The translations under genes were made by a program, and so were the position numbers. This document shows, piece by piece, positions 5,482 to 5,607 of a stretch of DNA of 5,607 nucleotides. The notes under the pieces were generated by a model. It was not told the origin of the DNA. It did no database searches and saw nothing but the letters and a program-made list of their open reading frames with translations. Where the stretch lies: NCBI GenBank assembly GCA_023389315.1, contig JAEWEQ010000069.1, positions 1-5,607 of the forward strand, written 5' to 3'. Position 1 is the first letter of the stretch; every line of letters begins with the position of its first letter. The DNA comes from Actinomycetes bacterium (GTDB lineage: Bacteria > Actinomycetota > Actinomycetes > Actinomycetales > Actinomycetaceae).

Positions 5482-5607
5482 TTAAGCGGAAGGCCCGCCC
5501 AAACCGAGGTCATTGTCGGCATAACCGGTGGCGCCAAAGCGCGTGGTGTGCACGTCACCGAGGGTGATGTGGATGGCCTGCTGGTGGGAGTAGAACTCCA
5601 GTGAACG
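5482..5607 (-). CDS. hpaE: C-terminal 41 residues of a probable 5-carboxymethyl-2-hydroxymuconate semialdehyde dehydrogenase
   Basis: Only the end of the gene is present: the frame enters at the right edge and stops with TAA at 5484-5482. The visible start SLEFYSHQQAIHITLG resembles the C-terminal strand region of NAD-dependent aldehyde dehydrogenases, where a S-x-x-F-Y/F segment precedes a hydrophobic strand. It is followed by HTTRFG and a short Gly-rich tail. The enzyme would oxidise the HpaD ring-cleavage product to 5-carboxymethyl-2-hydroxymuconate, the next pathway step, which fits its place directly before hpaD. The catalytic Cys and Glu and the NAD-binding fold lie outside the window, so the family call rests on a short stretch plus context. 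Another aldehyde dehydrogenase is the main alternative. Confidence 0.6.
   Translation of the reverse strand, partial: RSLEFYSHQQAIHITLGDVHTTRFGATGYADNDLGLGGPSA

Overview
The window looks like chromosomal DNA from a moderately high-GC Gram-positive actinomycete (Actinomycetota). Three things point there: GC-rich third codon positions, a valyl-tRNA synthetase of the short 'archaeal-like' type common in Actinomycetota, and a ring-cleaving dioxygenase that, from memory, closely resembles the Brevibacterium fuscum homoprotocatechuate enzyme. Genus cannot be assigned from sequence alone; Actinomycetaceae or Micrococcales relatives are plausible. All five recognisable genes lie on the minus strand, so transcription runs from right to left.

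In transcription order the layout is as follows. (1) 5607-5482 holds the last 41 codons of a probable aldehyde dehydrogenase, best read as HpaE. (2) 5408-4329 is a complete extradiol dioxygenase, HpaD, about 73 nt downstream, followed by a strong terminator-like hairpin at 4284-4248. (3) 4102-3428 encodes a GntR-family regulator of the FCD (FadR C-terminal domain) subfamily. (4) 3427-3116 is a 312-nt regulatory region with a clear promoter (TTGACA, 16-nt spacer, TATACT), an operator-like repeat at the expected start of transcription, a 17-bp palindrome upstream of the -35 box, and two leader hairpins. (5) 3115-1700 is an MFS transporter of the metabolite:H+ symporter (MHS) type, followed by another hairpin at 1654-1614. 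(6) From 1436 off the left edge runs the N-terminal half of valyl-tRNA synthetase, a housekeeping gene.

The right-hand part fits a 4-hydroxyphenylacetate / homoprotocatechuate meta-cleavage module. HpaD opens the ring of 3,4-dihydroxyphenylacetate to 5-carboxymethyl-2-hydroxymuconate semialdehyde. The dehydrogenase would oxidise that aldehyde. The symporter probably imports an aromatic or related carboxylate, and the GntR protein probably senses a pathway acid and controls the transporter and perhaps the hpa genes. The enzyme identities rest on sequence; the transporter substrate and the regulatory links are inferred from proximity.

I see no RNA gene, insertion sequence, CRISPR array, phage gene or toxin-antitoxin pair. 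No new kind of system is evident. The most interesting material is the compact control region in front of the transporter.
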